Shown piece by piece: positions 16,319 to 25,665 of a stretch of DNA of 64,000 bases (its first letter is position 1; each line of letters begins with the position of its first letter). A model generated the notes under the pieces. It saw only the letters and a program-made list of their open reading frames with translations. It searched no databases and was not told the origin of the DNA. A program made the position numbers and the translations under genes. This DNA is from Pseudomonas nitroreducens (GTDB lineage: Bacteria; Pseudomonadota; Gammaproteobacteria; Pseudomonadales; Pseudomonadaceae): NCBI RefSeq assembly GCF_014204515.1, contig NZ_JACHLI010000023.1, forward strand, positions 1-64,000, given 5' to 3'.

Positions 16319-16350
16319 AAGCCCCGGTTGTCTTGACAACCGGGGCTTTG
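16319..16350 (+). terminator. rpoBC operon terminator
   Basis: A perfect 12-bp stem GCCCCGGTTGTC / GACAACCGGGGC with a two-base loop, followed by TTTGTCTT. The str-operon promoter begins three bases later. Confidence 0.9.
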
Positions 16351-16352
16351 TC

Positions 16353-16381
16353 TTGACTGGCTTCCGGAAGCTCTTTAGTAT
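16353..16381 (+). promoter_or_regulatory. str operon promoter
   Basis: TTGACT (16,353-16,358), a 17-bp spacer and TAGTAT (16,376-16,381). It lies directly after the rpoC terminator and about 80 bp before rpsL, with no other candidate nearby. Confidence 0.7.
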
Positions 16382-16462
16382 CTTGTACCCCGAAAATTGG
16401 CAGGGCGCATGCTTTGCCCATTTTCGTTTTTAAGTGTCGTAAGACAATCAGTGGAGCTATAG

Positions 16463-16834
16463 ATGGCAACTATCAACCAGCTGGTGCGCAAGCCGCGCAA
16501 GCGCCTGGTAGACAAGAGTGGCGTTCCTGCCCTGCAGAACTGCCCTCAGCGTCGCGGCGTATGCACCCGCGTATACACCACCACCCCGAAGAAGCCGAAC
16601 TCCGCACTGCGTAAAGTGTGCCGTGTTCGTCTGACCAACGGTTTCGAGGTTTCCTCGTACATCGGCGGTGAAGGCCACAACCTGCAAGAGCACAGCGTAG
16701 TGCTGATCCGCGGCGGTCGTGTAAAGGACCTTCCGGGTGTTCGCTACCACACCGTGCGCGGTTCGCTGGACACCTCCGGTGTCAAAGACCGTAAGCAGGG
16801 TCGTTCGAAGTACGGCGCGAAGCGTCCGAAGTAA
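16463..16834 (+). CDS. rpsL: 30S ribosomal protein S12
   Basis: Decoding-centre protein. The 123-aa product carries TTTPKKPNSALRKV with Lys43 and GGRVKDLPGVRYH with Lys88, the residues of streptomycin-sensitive ribosomes. First gene of the str operon, followed by rpsG after 85 bp. Confidence 0.98.
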   Translation: MATINQLVRKPRKRLVDKSGVPALQNCPQRRGVCTRVYTTTPKKPNSALRKVCRVRLTNGFEVSSYIGGEGHNLQEHSVVLIRGGRVKDLPGVRYHTVRGSLDTSGVKDRKQGRSKYGAKRPK

Positions 16835-16919
16835 TTTTGTTTTCCTATTTGCTGAGTCGATAAGAGTAAGGTCGGGCATCGAGTCCCGGATTACCTGAAG
16901 ACCGTTTGAGGGCTTATCA

Positions 16920-17390
16920 ATGCCAAGACGTCGTGTAGCGGCCAAACGTGAGATCCTGGCCGATCCGAAATACGGAAGCCAGATTCTGGCGAAGTTCATG
17001 AACCACGTGATGGAAAGCGGCAAGAAAGCCGTTGCCGAGCGTATCGTTTACGGTGCTCTGGACAAGGTCAAAGAGCGCGGTAAAGGCGACCCCCTGGAAC
17101 TCTTCGAAAAAGCACTCGACGCCATCGCTCCGCTGGTCGAAGTGAAGTCCCGCCGTGTCGGCGGTGCTACCTACCAGGTTCCGGTCGAAGTACGTCCGTC
17201 CCGTCGTAATGCACTGGCCATGCGCTGGCTGGTGGACTTCGCCCGCAAGCGTGGCGAGAAGTCCATGGCTCTGCGTCTCGCTGGCGAACTGATGGACGCC
17301 GCTGAAGGTAAAGGCGCCGCTGTCAAGAAGCGTGAAGACGTACACCGTATGGCCGAGGCCAACAAAGCGTTCTCGCACTACCGCTTCTAA
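16920..17390 (+). CDS. rpsG: 30S ribosomal protein S7
   Basis: Primary 16S rRNA-binding protein that nucleates the 30S head. In E. coli it is the translational repressor of the str operon. The 156-aa protein starts PRRRVAAKREILADPKYGS and has GGATYQVPVEVRPSRRNALAMRW and the C-terminal EANKAFSHYRF. Ends 30 bp before fusA. Confidence 0.98.
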   Translation: MPRRRVAAKREILADPKYGSQILAKFMNHVMESGKKAVAERIVYGALDKVKERGKGDPLELFEKALDAIAPLVEVKSRRVGGATYQVPVEVRPSRRNALAMRWLVDFARKRGEKSMALRLAGELMDAAEGKGAAVKKREDVHRMAEANKAFSHYRF

Positions 17391-17420
17391 TTACGGCAAC
17401 ACTACTTCTGCGAGGGCTTT

Positions 17421-19556
17421 ATGGCTCGTAACACAGCAATCAACCGCTACCGGAACATTGGTATCTGTGCCCACGTTGACGCGGGCAAGACCACCACCAC
17501 CGAGCGGATCCTGTTCTACACAGGTCTCAGCCACAAGATGGGTGAGGTGCATGACGGCGCTGCCACTACCGACTGGATGGTGCAGGAGCAGGAGCGTGGT
17601 ATCACCATCACCTCCGCTGCGATCACCACCTTCTGGGAAGGTTCGCGCGGCCAGTACGACAAGTACCGCGTAAACGTCATCGACACCCCCGGCCACGTAG
17701 ACTTCACCATTGAAGTTGAGCGCTCCCTGCGCGTACTGGACGGCGCCGTCGTTGTGTTCTGCGGCACCTCCGGCGTTGAGCCGCAGTCCGAAACCGTATG
17801 GCGTCAAGCCAACAAGTACGGCGTTCCGCGTATCGTCTACGTGAACAAGATGGACCGCGCCGGCGCCAACTTCCTGCGCGTCGTCGGTCAGATCAAGAAC
17901 CGTCTGGGTCACACCCCGGTTCCGGTTCAGCTGGCCATCGGTGCAGAAGATGACTTCCAGGGTCAGGTTGACCTGCTGAAGATGAAGGCCATCTACTGGA
18001 ACGAAGACGACAAAGGCACTTCCTACCGCGAAGAAGAAATTCCCGCGGATATGGTCGAGCTGGCCACCGAGTGGCGCAACAACATGGTCGAGGCCGCTGC
18101 CGAAGCCAACGAAGAGCTGATGAACAAGTACCTGGAAGAAGGTGAGCTGTCGATCGAAGAGATCAAGGCTGGCCTGCGTCTGCGTACCATCGCCTGCGAA
18201 ATCGTTCCGGCTGTCTGCGGCTCGTCGTTCAAGAACAAGGGCGTGCCCCTGGTTCTCGACGCCGTCATCGACTTCCTGCCTGCTCCGACCGAGATTCCGG
18301 CGATCCAGGGTATCCACCCGGATCACATTGACGACGGCGACGAAGCTCCGAAAGACGAGCGTCCGGCTGACGACAATGCCCCGTTCTCGGCTCTGGCATT
18401 CAAGATCGCCACCGACCCGTTCGTAGGTACTCTGACCTTCGTGCGCGTCTACTCGGGCGTTCTGGAGTCCGGTAACTCGGTTATCAACTCCGTGAAAGGC
18501 AAGAAAGAGCGCGTTGGTCGTATGGTGCAGATGCACGCCAACCAGCGTGACGAGATCAAAGAAGTACGCGCTGGTGACATCGCGGCTCTGATCGGCATGA
18601 AGGACGTCACCACCGGTGACACCCTGTGCGACATCGAGAAGCCGATCATCCTCGAGCGTATGGACTTCCCGGAGCCGGTCATCTCGGTAGCTGTTGAGCC
18701 GAAGACCAAGGCTGACCAGGAGAAGATGGGCATTGCCCTCGGCAAGCTGGCTCAGGAAGACCCGTCGTTCCGCGTCAAGACCGACGAAGAAACCGGCCAG
18801 ACCATCATCTCCGGTATGGGTGAGCTGCACCTGGACATCCTCGTCGACCGCATGAAGCGTGAATTCGGCGTTGAGGCGAACATCGGCAAGCCGCAGGTTT
18901 CGTACCGCGAAACCATCTCGAAGGACAACATCGAGATCGAAGGCAAGTTCGTTCGTCAGTCCGGTGGTCGTGGTCAGTTCGGTCACTGCTGGATTCGCTT
19001 CTCGACTCCGGACGTGGACGACAAGGGCAACATCACTGAAGGCCTGGTCTTCACCAACGAAGTCGTGGGCGGTGTGGTTCCGAAGGAATACATCCCGGCC
19101 ATCCAGAAAGGCATCGAAGAGCAGATGAAGAACGGCGTTGTCGCCGGCTATCCGCTGATCGGCCTGAAGGCGACCGTCTTCGATGGTTCCTACCACGACG
19201 TCGACTCCAACGAGATGGCGTTCAAGATCGCTGCTTCCATGGCGACCAAGCAGCTGGCCCAGAAGGGCGGCGGCAAGGTGCTTGAGCCGATCATGAAAGT
19301 GGAAGTGGTGACTCCTGAGGACTACATGGGTGACGTGATGGGTGACCTGAACCGTCGTCGTGGTCTGATTCAGGGGATGGAAGACTCGGTTTCCGGTAAG
19401 GTTATCCGTGCCGAGGTTCCGCTGGGCGAGATGTTCGGTTATGCAACCGACGTGCGTTCCATGTCCCAGGGTCGCGCTAGCTACTCCATGGAATTCTCCA
19501 AGTATGCTGAAGCTCCGGCGAACGTCGTCGAAGCTCTGGCCAAAAAACAAGCTTGA
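17421..19556 (+). CDS. fusA: Elongation factor G
   Basis: GTPase that drives tRNA-mRNA translocation and, with RRF, ribosome recycling. The 711-aa protein has the G1 loop AHVDAGKTT, DTPGHVDF, the NKMDRAGA specificity motif, domain IV (about residues 490-610, with SGGRGQFGH) and a C-terminal domain V with GDVMGDLNRRRG. Third gene of the str operon; tufA follows 30 bp later. The strong class matches the FusA1 form of pseudomonads. Confidence 0.98.
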   Translation: MARNTAINRYRNIGICAHVDAGKTTTTERILFYTGLSHKMGEVHDGAATTDWMVQEQERGITITSAAITTFWEGSRGQYDKYRVNVIDTPGHVDFTIEVERSLRVLDGAVVVFCGTSGVEPQSETVWRQANKYGVPRIVYVNKMDRAGANFLRVVGQIKNRLGHTPVPVQLAIGAEDDFQGQVDLLKMKAIYWNEDDKGTSYREEEIPADMVELATEWRNNMVEAAAEANEELMNKYLEEGELSIEEIKAGLRLRTIACEIVPAVCGSSFKNKGVPLVLDAVIDFLPAPTEIPAIQGIHPDHIDDGDEAPKDERPADDNAPFSALAFKIATDPFVGTLTFVRVYSGVLESGNSVINSVKGKKERVGRMVQMHANQRDEIKEVRAGDIAALIGMKDVTTGDTLCDIEKPIILERMDFPEPVISVAVEPKTKADQEKMGIALGKLAQEDPSFRVKTDEETGQTIISGMGELHLDILVDRMKREFGVEANIGKPQVSYRETISKDNIEIEGKFVRQSGGRGQFGHCWIRFSTPDVDDKGNITEGLVFTNEVVGGVVPKEYIPAIQKGIEEQMKNGVVAGYPLIGLKATVFDGSYHDVDSNEMAFKIAASMATKQLAQKGGGKVLEPIMKVEVVTPEDYMGDVMGDLNRRRGLIQGMEDSVSGKVIRAEVPLGEMFGYATDVRSMSQGRASYSMEFSKYAEAPANVVEALAKKQA

Positions 19557-19585
19557 TTCAGCTCTTTTAGTAAGAGGTTACTCTC

Positions 19586-20779
19586 GTGGCTAAAGAAAAA
19601 TTTGAACGTAACAAACCGCACGTCAACGTTGGCACCATCGGTCACGTTGACCACGGCAAAACCACTCTGACCGCTGCTCTGACCAAGGTCTGCTCCGAGA
19701 CCTGGGGCGGCTCCGCTCGCGCTTTCGACCAGATCGACAACGCGCCGGAAGAGAAGGCTCGTGGTATCACCATCAACACCTCTCACGTTGAATACGACTC
19801 GCCGGTACGCCACTACGCTCACGTAGACTGCCCGGGCCACGCCGACTACGTGAAGAACATGATCACCGGTGCTGCCCAGATGGACGGCGCGATCCTGGTT
19901 TGCTCGGCTGCTGACGGCCCCATGCCGCAGACCCGCGAGCACATCCTGCTGTCCCGTCAGGTAGGCGTTCCCTACATCGTCGTGTTCCTGAACAAGGCCG
20001 ACATGGTTGACGACGCCGAGCTGCTGGAACTGGTCGAAATGGAAGTTCGCGATCTGCTGAACACCTACGACTTCCCGGGCGACGACACTCCGATCGTGAT
20101 CGGTTCCGCTCTGATGGCCCTGAACGGCCAGGACGACAACGAGATGGGCGTTTCCGCCGTGCGCAAGCTGGTAGAAACCCTGGACTCGTACATCCCCGAG
20201 CCCGAGCGCGCCATCGACAAGCCGTTCCTGATGCCGATCGAAGACGTATTCTCGATCTCCGGTCGTGGCACCGTGGTAACTGGCCGTGTTGAGCGTGGCA
20301 TCGTCAAGATCCAGGAAGAAGTGGAAATCGTCGGTATCAAGGCGACTACCAAGACTACCTGCACCGGCGTTGAAATGTTCCGCAAGCTGCTCGACGAAGG
20401 TCGTGCTGGTGAGAACGTCGGCGTTCTGCTGCGTGGCACCAAGCGTGAAGACGTAGAGCGCGGCCAGGTTCTGGCCAAGCCGGGCACCATCAAGCCGCAC
20501 ACCAAGTTCGAGTGCGAAGTGTACGTGCTGTCCAAGGAAGAAGGTGGTCGTCACACCCCGTTCTTCAAAGGCTACCGTCCGCAGTTCTACTTCCGTACCA
20601 CCGACGTAACCGGCAACTGCGAACTGCCGGAAGGCGTTGAGATGGTAATGCCGGGCGACAACGTGAAAATGGTTGTCACCCTGATCGCTCCGATCGCCAT
20701 GGAAGATGGCCTGCGCTTCGCGATTCGCGAAGGCGGCCGTACCGTTGGTGCCGGCGTGGTTGCCAAGATCTTCGAGTAA
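19586..20779 (+). CDS. tufA: Elongation factor Tu (copy 2)
   Basis: Same 397-aa protein as tufB (3059-4252) except Phe for Ile at the penultimate residue. This copy starts with GTG, whereas tufB starts with ATG. About six base differences fall in the first 45 bases and only about nine in the remaining 1.15 kb, all synonymous except the one near the C-terminus. That pattern fits gene conversion over the body of the gene. Last gene of the str operon, closed by a UUCG-loop terminator. Confidence 0.98.
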   Translation: MAKEKFERNKPHVNVGTIGHVDHGKTTLTAALTKVCSETWGGSARAFDQIDNAPEEKARGITINTSHVEYDSPVRHYAHVDCPGHADYVKNMITGAAQMDGAILVCSAADGPMPQTREHILLSRQVGVPYIVVFLNKADMVDDAELLELVEMEVRDLLNTYDFPGDDTPIVIGSALMALNGQDDNEMGVSAVRKLVETLDSYIPEPERAIDKPFLMPIEDVFSISGRGTVVTGRVERGIVKIQEEVEIVGIKATTKTTCTGVEMFRKLLDEGRAGENVGVLLRGTKREDVERGQVLAKPGTIKPHTKFECEVYVLSKEEGGRHTPFFKGYRPQFYFRTTDVTGNCELPEGVEMVMPGDNVKMVVTLIAPIAMEDGLRFAIREGGRTVGAGVVAKIFE

Positions 20780-20797
20780 TCGCTGATCTGCTCCAGG

Positions 20798-20824
20798 AAA
20801 AGGGACCCTTCGGGGTCCCTTTTT
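20798..20824 (+). terminator. str operon terminator
   Basis: AAAAGGGACCC, a TTCG tetraloop, then GGGTCCCTTTTT. An 11-bp stem with an A-run on one side, so it should work in both directions. Confidence 0.92.
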
Positions 20825-20842
20825 CGTTGAGTTGGTTAAATA

Positions 20843-20871
20843 TTGACACCCCTCAGGCGCATCCGTACAAT
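20843..20871 (+). promoter_or_regulatory. S10 operon promoter
   Basis: A perfect -35 TTGACA (20,843-20,848), a 17-bp spacer and TACAAT (20,866-20,871), with a GC-rich discriminator. Initiation near 20,878 gives a leader of only about 57 nt, containing a GGGCGGA/TCCGTCC hairpin. That is far shorter than the E. coli L4-regulated S10 leader, so regulation probably differs. Confidence 0.88.
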
Positions 20872-20934
20872 TGCGCCTCCTTTTAACGGGCGGAGTCCGT
20901 CCGTTGGGAATGGCAACTTGGAGTCTGAGGTCAA

Positions 20935-21246
20935 ATGCAAAATCAACAAATCCGTATTCGGTTGAAGGCTTTTGATCACCGCCTGATCGACCAATCTACC
21001 CAGGAAATCGTGGAAACCGCGAAACGTACTGGGGCTCAGGTGCGTGGTCCGATTCCTCTGCCGACCCGCAAGGAACGTTACACCGTGCTGATTTCCCCGC
21101 ACGTCAACAAGGACGCTCGTGACCAGTACGAAATTCGTACCCACAAGCGTGTTCTCGACATCGTTCAGCCGACCGACAAAACCGTCGACGCGCTGATGAA
21201 GCTCGACCTTGCTGCTGGCGTCGAAGTACAGATCAGCCTCGGCTAA
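20935..21246 (+). CDS. rpsJ: 30S ribosomal protein S10
   Basis: 30S head protein that also acts as NusE in antitermination with NusB and NusG. The 103-aa protein starts MQNQQIRIRLKAFDHRLIDQ and has the conserved GPIPLPTRKERYTVL. First gene of the S10 operon. Confidence 0.98.
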   Translation: MQNQQIRIRLKAFDHRLIDQSTQEIVETAKRTGAQVRGPIPLPTRKERYTVLISPHVNKDARDQYEIRTHKRVLDIVQPTDKTVDALMKLDLAAGVEVQISLG

Positions 21247-21328
21247 TGCCTTCGGCATTGGTCGTGTAACGCTCTGAAATGGGCGGCCATAGCGGGTGAA
21301 AGCCCCGTACACTAAAGAGGTTCTAAAG

Positions 21329-21964
21329 ATGACAATTGGTGTTGTCGGTCGTAAGTGCGGCATGACCCGCATCTTCACCGAAGATGGTGTCTCCATTCCG
21401 GTCACGGTCATTGAGGTCGAGCCGAATCGCGTCACCCAGTTCAAAAACGAAGAGAGCGATGGCTATCGCGCCGTGCAGGTTACTGCCGGCGAGCGTCGTG
21501 CTTCTCGCGTGACCAAGGCGCAAGCCGGTCACTTTGCCAAGGCGAATGTCGCCGCCGGTCGCGGCGTGTGGGAATTCCGTCTGGGCGAAGAGGAGTTCAA
21601 GGCAGGCGATTCCATTTCTGTCGACCTGTTCCAGGCCGGCCAGCTGGTAGACGTTACCGGCGAGTCCAAGGGTAAAGGCTTTGCCGGTACCATCAAGCGC
21701 TGGAACTTCCGTGGTCAAGATAACACCCACGGTAACTCCGTTTCCCACCGCGTCCCGGGTTCCATCGGCCAGTGCCAGACTCCTGGTCGAGTGTTCAAGG
21801 GCAAAAAAATGTCGGGCCACATGGGTGCTGAGCGCGTAACCGTTCAATCCCTTGAGGTCGTGCGTGTCGATGCAGAGCGCAATCTGCTGCTGGTCAAAGG
21901 TGCCGTTCCTGGCGCTACCGGTGGTGATGTGCTGGTGCGTCCGGCAGCCAAGGCTCGCGGTTAA
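21329..21964 (+). CDS. rplC: 50S ribosomal protein L3
   Basis: Binds near the peptidyl-transferase centre and nucleates 50S assembly. The 211-aa product starts MTIGVVGRKCGMTRIF at ATG 21,329 behind AAAGAGG. An in-frame ATG at 21,296 would add 11 residues with no family match and was rejected. The long central loop has GNSVSHRVPGSIGQCQTPGRVFKGKKM near the active site, including the conserved Gln that is methylated in E. coli. Confidence 0.98.
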   Translation: MTIGVVGRKCGMTRIFTEDGVSIPVTVIEVEPNRVTQFKNEESDGYRAVQVTAGERRASRVTKAQAGHFAKANVAAGRGVWEFRLGEEEFKAGDSISVDLFQAGQLVDVTGESKGKGFAGTIKRWNFRGQDNTHGNSVSHRVPGSIGQCQTPGRVFKGKKMSGHMGAERVTVQSLEVVRVDAERNLLLVKGAVPGATGGDVLVRPAAKARG

Positions 21965-21978
21965 GAGAGGAAGCTGAG

Positions 21979-22581
21979 ATGCAACTGAATGTAAATGGCG
22001 CTCAGGCGATCGAGGTTTCCGAGCGTACCTTTGGTAGCGAATTCAACGAGACCCTGGTTCACCAGGCAGTCGTGGCCTACATGGCTGGCGGCCGTCAGGG
22101 CACCAAGGCTCAGAAAACTCGTTCCGAAGTCTCCGGTGGTGGCAAGAAGCCGTGGCGTCAGAAGGGCACTGGTCGTGCTCGTGCTGGCACCATCCGTAGC
22201 CCCATCTGGCGTGGCGGCGGCGCGACCTTCGCGGCCAAGCCCCAGGATCACTCCCAGAAGCTCAACAAGAAGATGTACCGCGCTGCTCTGCGCTCCATCC
22301 TCTCTGAGCTGGTTCGCCTGGACCGTCTGGTTGTCGTTGCCGACTTCGCTGTCGATGCACCGAAGACCAAAGGTCTGGTCAGCAAGCTGGAAGGCCTGGG
22401 CCTGAAAGATGTACTGATCGTCACCGAAGGCGTCGATGAGAACCTGTACCTGGCAGCTCGCAACCTGGCCCACGTCGATGTACGTGACGTCCAGGCTTCC
22501 GATCCGGTCAGCCTCATCGCCTACGACAAGGTGCTGGTCACCGTGTCCGCCGTGAAGAAGTTCGAGGAGCTGCTGGCATGA
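21979..22581 (+). CDS. rplD: 50S ribosomal protein L4
   Basis: Lines the nascent-peptide tunnel through its extended loop. The 200-aa protein has the loop segment KPWRQKGTGRARAGTIRSP. In E. coli it represses the S10 operon; here the leader is short, so that control may be absent or different. Overlaps rplW by four bases (ATGA). Confidence 0.98.
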   Translation: MQLNVNGAQAIEVSERTFGSEFNETLVHQAVVAYMAGGRQGTKAQKTRSEVSGGGKKPWRQKGTGRARAGTIRSPIWRGGGATFAAKPQDHSQKLNKKMYRAALRSILSELVRLDRLVVVADFAVDAPKTKGLVSKLEGLGLKDVLIVTEGVDENLYLAARNLAHVDVRDVQASDPVSLIAYDKVLVTVSAVKKFEELLA

Positions 22582-22877
22582 ACCAGGAACGCGTATTCAA
22601 AGTGCTGCTGGGCCCGCATATCTCCGAGAAGGCCACTGGCCTGGCGGACGGCAACAGCCAATTCGTTTTCAAGGTTGCCACTGATGCAACCAAGCTGGAA
22701 ATCAAGAAGGCCGTAGAAAGCCTGTTCGGCGTGAAAGTACGTCGCGTCACCACCCTGAACGTTCAGGGCAAGACCAAGCGTACCGTTCGCGGCCTGGGCA
22801 AGCGTAACGACTGGAAAAAAGCGTACATCGCTCTCCAGCCGGGCCAGGATCTCGATTTCGCAGCTGGCGCTGAGTAA
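22578..22877 (+). CDS. rplW: 50S ribosomal protein L23
   Basis: Sits at the tunnel exit and docks trigger factor and SRP. The 99-aa protein begins MNQERVFKVLLGPHISEKA and has the conserved KKAVESLFGVKVRRVTTLN. Start overlaps the rplD stop by four bases; rplB follows after 11 bp. Confidence 0.97.
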   Translation: MNQERVFKVLLGPHISEKATGLADGNSQFVFKVATDATKLEIKKAVESLFGVKVRRVTTLNVQGKTKRTVRGLGKRNDWKKAYIALQPGQDLDFAAGAE

Positions 22878-22888
22878 AGGGGTGCATC

Positions 22889-23710
22889 ATGGCAATCGTT
22901 AAATGCAAACCGACTTCCGCTGGTCGTCGTTTCGTCGTCAAGGTAGTGAACAAGGACCTGCACAAAGGTGCTCCGTTCGCTCCCCTGCTCGAGAAGAAGT
23001 CCAAGTCGGGCGGCCGTAACAACAACGGTCGTATCACCACCCGTCATATCGGTGGTGGCCACAAGCAGCACTATCGTCTGGTCGACTTCCGTCGCAACAA
23101 GGATGGCATCCCTGCCACCGTTGAACGCGTCGAATACGATCCGAACCGTACTGCTCACATCGCTCTGCTGAAATACGCGGACGGCGAGCGTCGTTACATC
23201 ATCGCCCCCAAAGGCGTGGTGGCTGGCGATCAACTGATCTCCGGTATCGGCGCTCCGATCAAGGCCGGCAACAACATGCCGCTGCGCAACATTCCGGTGG
23301 GTAGCACCATCCACGGTATCGAACTGAAGCCTGGCAAAGGTGCTCAGATCGCTCGCTCCGCTGGCGCTTCGGCTCAGCTGGTTGCCCGTGAAGGTGCCTA
23401 CGTAACCGTACGTCTGCGTTCCGGTGAGATGCGCAAAGTCCTGGCTGACTGCCGTGCGACCCTGGGCGAAGTCTCGAACTCCGAGCACAGCCTGCGTTCG
23501 CTGGGTAAAGCCGGTGCCAAACGCTGGCGTGGCGTTCGCCCGACCGTTCGTGGTGTTGCCATGAACCCGGTCGACCACCCGCACGGTGGTGGTGAAGGTC
23601 GTACCTCTGCTGGTCGTCATCCGGTGTCGCCGTGGGGTCTTCAGACCAAGGGTAAGAAGACTCGCGCGAACAAGCGTACCGACAACATGATCGTCCGTCG
23701 CCGCAAGTAA
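22889..23710 (+). CDS. rplB: 50S ribosomal protein L2
   Basis: Largest 50S protein, needed for subunit association and peptidyl-transferase assembly. The 273-aa protein carries the conserved C-terminal GVAMNPVDHPHGGGEGR loop, whose His lies near the catalytic centre, and ends in a Lys/Arg-rich tail. Confidence 0.98.
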   Translation: MAIVKCKPTSAGRRFVVKVVNKDLHKGAPFAPLLEKKSKSGGRNNNGRITTRHIGGGHKQHYRLVDFRRNKDGIPATVERVEYDPNRTAHIALLKYADGERRYIIAPKGVVAGDQLISGIGAPIKAGNNMPLRNIPVGSTIHGIELKPGKGAQIARSAGASAQLVAREGAYVTVRLRSGEMRKVLADCRATLGEVSNSEHSLRSLGKAGAKRWRGVRPTVRGVAMNPVDHPHGGGEGRTSAGRHPVSPWGLQTKGKKTRANKRTDNMIVRRRK

Positions 23711-23726
23711 ATAGAGGGATACGACA

Positions 23727-24002
23727 GTGCCACGTTCTCTGAAAAAAGGTCCTTTTATCGATCTTCACCTGCTGAAGAAGATCGAAGTGGCGGTGGAAAA
23801 GAACGACCGCAAGCCGATCAAGACCTGGTCGCGCCGTTCTATGATCATGCCGCACATGGTTGGTCTGACCATCGCTGTCCACAACGGCCGTCAACACGTG
23901 CCCGTTCTGGTCAACGAAGACATGGTCGGTCACAAACTCGGCGAGTTCGCTGCTACCCGCACTTATCGTGGGCACGCTGCGGACAAGAAAGCCAAGCGTT
24001 AA
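23727..24002 (+). CDS. rpsS: 30S ribosomal protein S19
   Basis: 30S head protein that contacts S13 and the A-site tRNA. The 91-aa product starts at GTG 23,727 (PRSLKKGPFIDLHLLKK) behind GAGGG and contains GHKLGEFAATRTYRGH. rplV follows after 12 bp. Confidence 0.97.
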   Translation: MPRSLKKGPFIDLHLLKKIEVAVEKNDRKPIKTWSRRSMIMPHMVGLTIAVHNGRQHVPVLVNEDMVGHKLGEFAATRTYRGHAADKKAKR

Positions 24003-24014
24003 GGGGTAAGGAAG

Positions 24015-24347
24015 ATGGAAGTAGCCGCTAAGCTCTCGGGCGCTCGTATCTCCGCCCAGAAAGCCCGCTTGGTCGCCGACCAGATCCGCGGGAAGAAGGT
24101 GGGCGACGCGCTCAACCTCCTGGCTTTCAGCAACAAGAAAGCCGCCGAGATCATGAAGAAAGTGCTGGAGTCGGCCGTTGCCAACGCCGAGCACAACGAA
24201 GGCGCCGATGTAGACGATCTCAAAGTCTCCACCGTCTTCGTCAACGAAGGTCGTTCGCTCAAGCGCATCATGCCGCGTGCCAAAGGCCGTGCTGATCGCA
24301 TCGTCAAGCGGTCTTGCCATATCACTGTCAAGGTTGCGGACAAGTAA
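24015..24347 (+). CDS. rplV: 50S ribosomal protein L22
   Basis: Spans the 50S with a beta-hairpin at the narrowest point of the exit tunnel, a macrolide and arrest-peptide contact. The 110-aa protein starts MEVAAKLSGARISAQKARLVAD and has the hairpin segment RIMPRAKGRADRI. Confidence 0.97.
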   Translation: MEVAAKLSGARISAQKARLVADQIRGKKVGDALNLLAFSNKKAAEIMKKVLESAVANAEHNEGADVDDLKVSTVFVNEGRSLKRIMPRAKGRADRIVKRSCHITVKVADK

Positions 24348-24360
24348 CGGAGTCGATCAG

Positions 24361-25047
24361 ATGGGTCAGAAAGTACATCCCAATGGCATCCGCCTGGGTA
24401 TCGTCAAGGAGCACACCTCCGTTTGGTACGCAGATAAGCGCACTTACGCCGATTATCTGTTCGCCGACCTGAAGGTACGTGAGTATCTCCAAGACAAACT
24501 AAAAAGCGCGTCCGTAAGCCGTATCGATATCCATCGTCCGGCTCAAACCGCACGCATCACCATCCACACCGCTCGTCCCGGCATCGTGATCGGCAAGAAA
24601 GGTGAAGATGTTGAGAAGCTGCGTCAGGACCTGACCAAGCAAATGGGTGTGCCGGTGCACATCAACATCGAAGAGATCCGCAAGCCGGAGCTCGACGGTA
24701 TGCTGGTTGCGCAAAGCGTAGCTCAGCAGCTGGAGCGTCGCGTTATGTTCCGTCGCGCCATGAAGCGCGCTGTACAGAACGCCATGCGCATTGGTGCCAA
24801 AGGCATCAAGATCCAGGTAAGCGGTCGTCTGGGCGGCGCTGAAATCGCTCGTACCGAGTGGTATCGCGAAGGTCGTGTGCCCCTGCACACCCTGCGTGCC
24901 GACATCGACTATGCAACCTACGAAGCGCACACCACCTACGGTGTGATCGGTGTGAAGGTTTGGATCTTCAAAGGCGAGGTCATCGGTGGCCGCCAAGAAG
25001 AGCTGAAGCCGCAAGCGCCCGCTCCTCGTAAAAAAGCTGCTAAGTAA
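24361..25047 (+). CDS. rpsC: 30S ribosomal protein S3
   Basis: Forms part of the mRNA entry helicase. The 228-aa protein has an N-terminal KH domain with the GKKGEDVEKLR loop and a C-terminal domain, then a basic tail APAPRKKAAK. ATG 24,361 (MGQKVHPNGIRLG) is the conserved start; longer in-frame starts would run into rplV. Confidence 0.98.
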   Translation: MGQKVHPNGIRLGIVKEHTSVWYADKRTYADYLFADLKVREYLQDKLKSASVSRIDIHRPAQTARITIHTARPGIVIGKKGEDVEKLRQDLTKQMGVPVHINIEEIRKPELDGMLVAQSVAQQLERRVMFRRAMKRAVQNAMRIGAKGIKIQVSGRLGGAEIARTEWYREGRVPLHTLRADIDYATYEAHTTYGVIGVKVWIFKGEVIGGRQEELKPQAPAPRKKAAK

Positions 25048-25058
25048 GGAGTACGCAA

Positions 25059-25472
25059 ATGCTGCAACCCAAGCGTACGAAGTTCCGCAAGCAAATGACC
25101 GGTCACAACCGTGGCCTGGCTCATCGCGGTTCTAAAGTCAGCTTCGGCGAGTTCGCCCTCAAGGCAACCAGCCGTGGCCGTCTCACTGCACGTCAGATCG
25201 AGTCCGCGCGTCGTGCGCTGACCCGTCACGTTAAACGTGGCGGCAAGATCTGGATCCGTGTTTTCCCCGACAAGCCTGTTACCAAGAAGCCCCTGGAAGT
25301 ACGTATGGGTAAAGGTAAGGGCGGCGTCGAGTACTGGGTAGCCCAGATTCAGCCGGGCAAGGTCCTGTACGAGATCGAGGGTGTTACCGAAGAGCTGGCG
25401 CGTGAGGCATTCGCCCTGGCGGCTGCAAAGCTGCCGCTCGCCACCTCCTTTGTTAAGCGGACGGTGATGTGA
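25059..25472 (+). CDS. rplP: 50S ribosomal protein L16
   Basis: Late-assembling protein near the A-site tRNA elbow. The 137-aa protein starts MLQPKRTKFRKQMTGHNRG and contains MGKGKGGVEYWVA, with Arg82 preceding, the residue hydroxylated by YcfD in E. coli. The TGA stop overlaps the rpmC ATG by one base (TGATG). Confidence 0.97.
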   Translation: MLQPKRTKFRKQMTGHNRGLAHRGSKVSFGEFALKATSRGRLTARQIESARRALTRHVKRGGKIWIRVFPDKPVTKKPLEVRMGKGKGGVEYWVAQIQPGKVLYEIEGVTEELAREAFALAAAKLPLATSFVKRTVM

Positions 25473-25663
25473 TGAGTGCGAATGAACTTCGTGAAAAATC
25501 CGTTGAGCAGCTGAACGAGCAACTGCTCGGCCTGCTGCGCGATCAGTTCAATCTGCGCATGCAGAAGGCAACTGGCCAGTTGGGGCAGTCTCACCTGCTC
25601 TCGCAGGTTAAGCGCGACATCGCTCGCGTGAAAACTGTGCTCAACCAGCAAGCAGGTAAGTAA
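25472..25663 (+). CDS. rpmC: 50S ribosomal protein L29
   Basis: Small two-helix protein at the tunnel exit. The 63-aa product begins MSANELREKSVEQLNEQLL at ATG 25,472, which shares its A with the rplP stop. A GTG three bases earlier is in frame but less likely. rpsQ follows after two bases. Confidence 0.96.
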   Translation: MSANELREKSVEQLNEQLLGLLRDQFNLRMQKATGQLGQSHLLSQVKRDIARVKTVLNQQAGK

Positions 25664-25665
25664 TC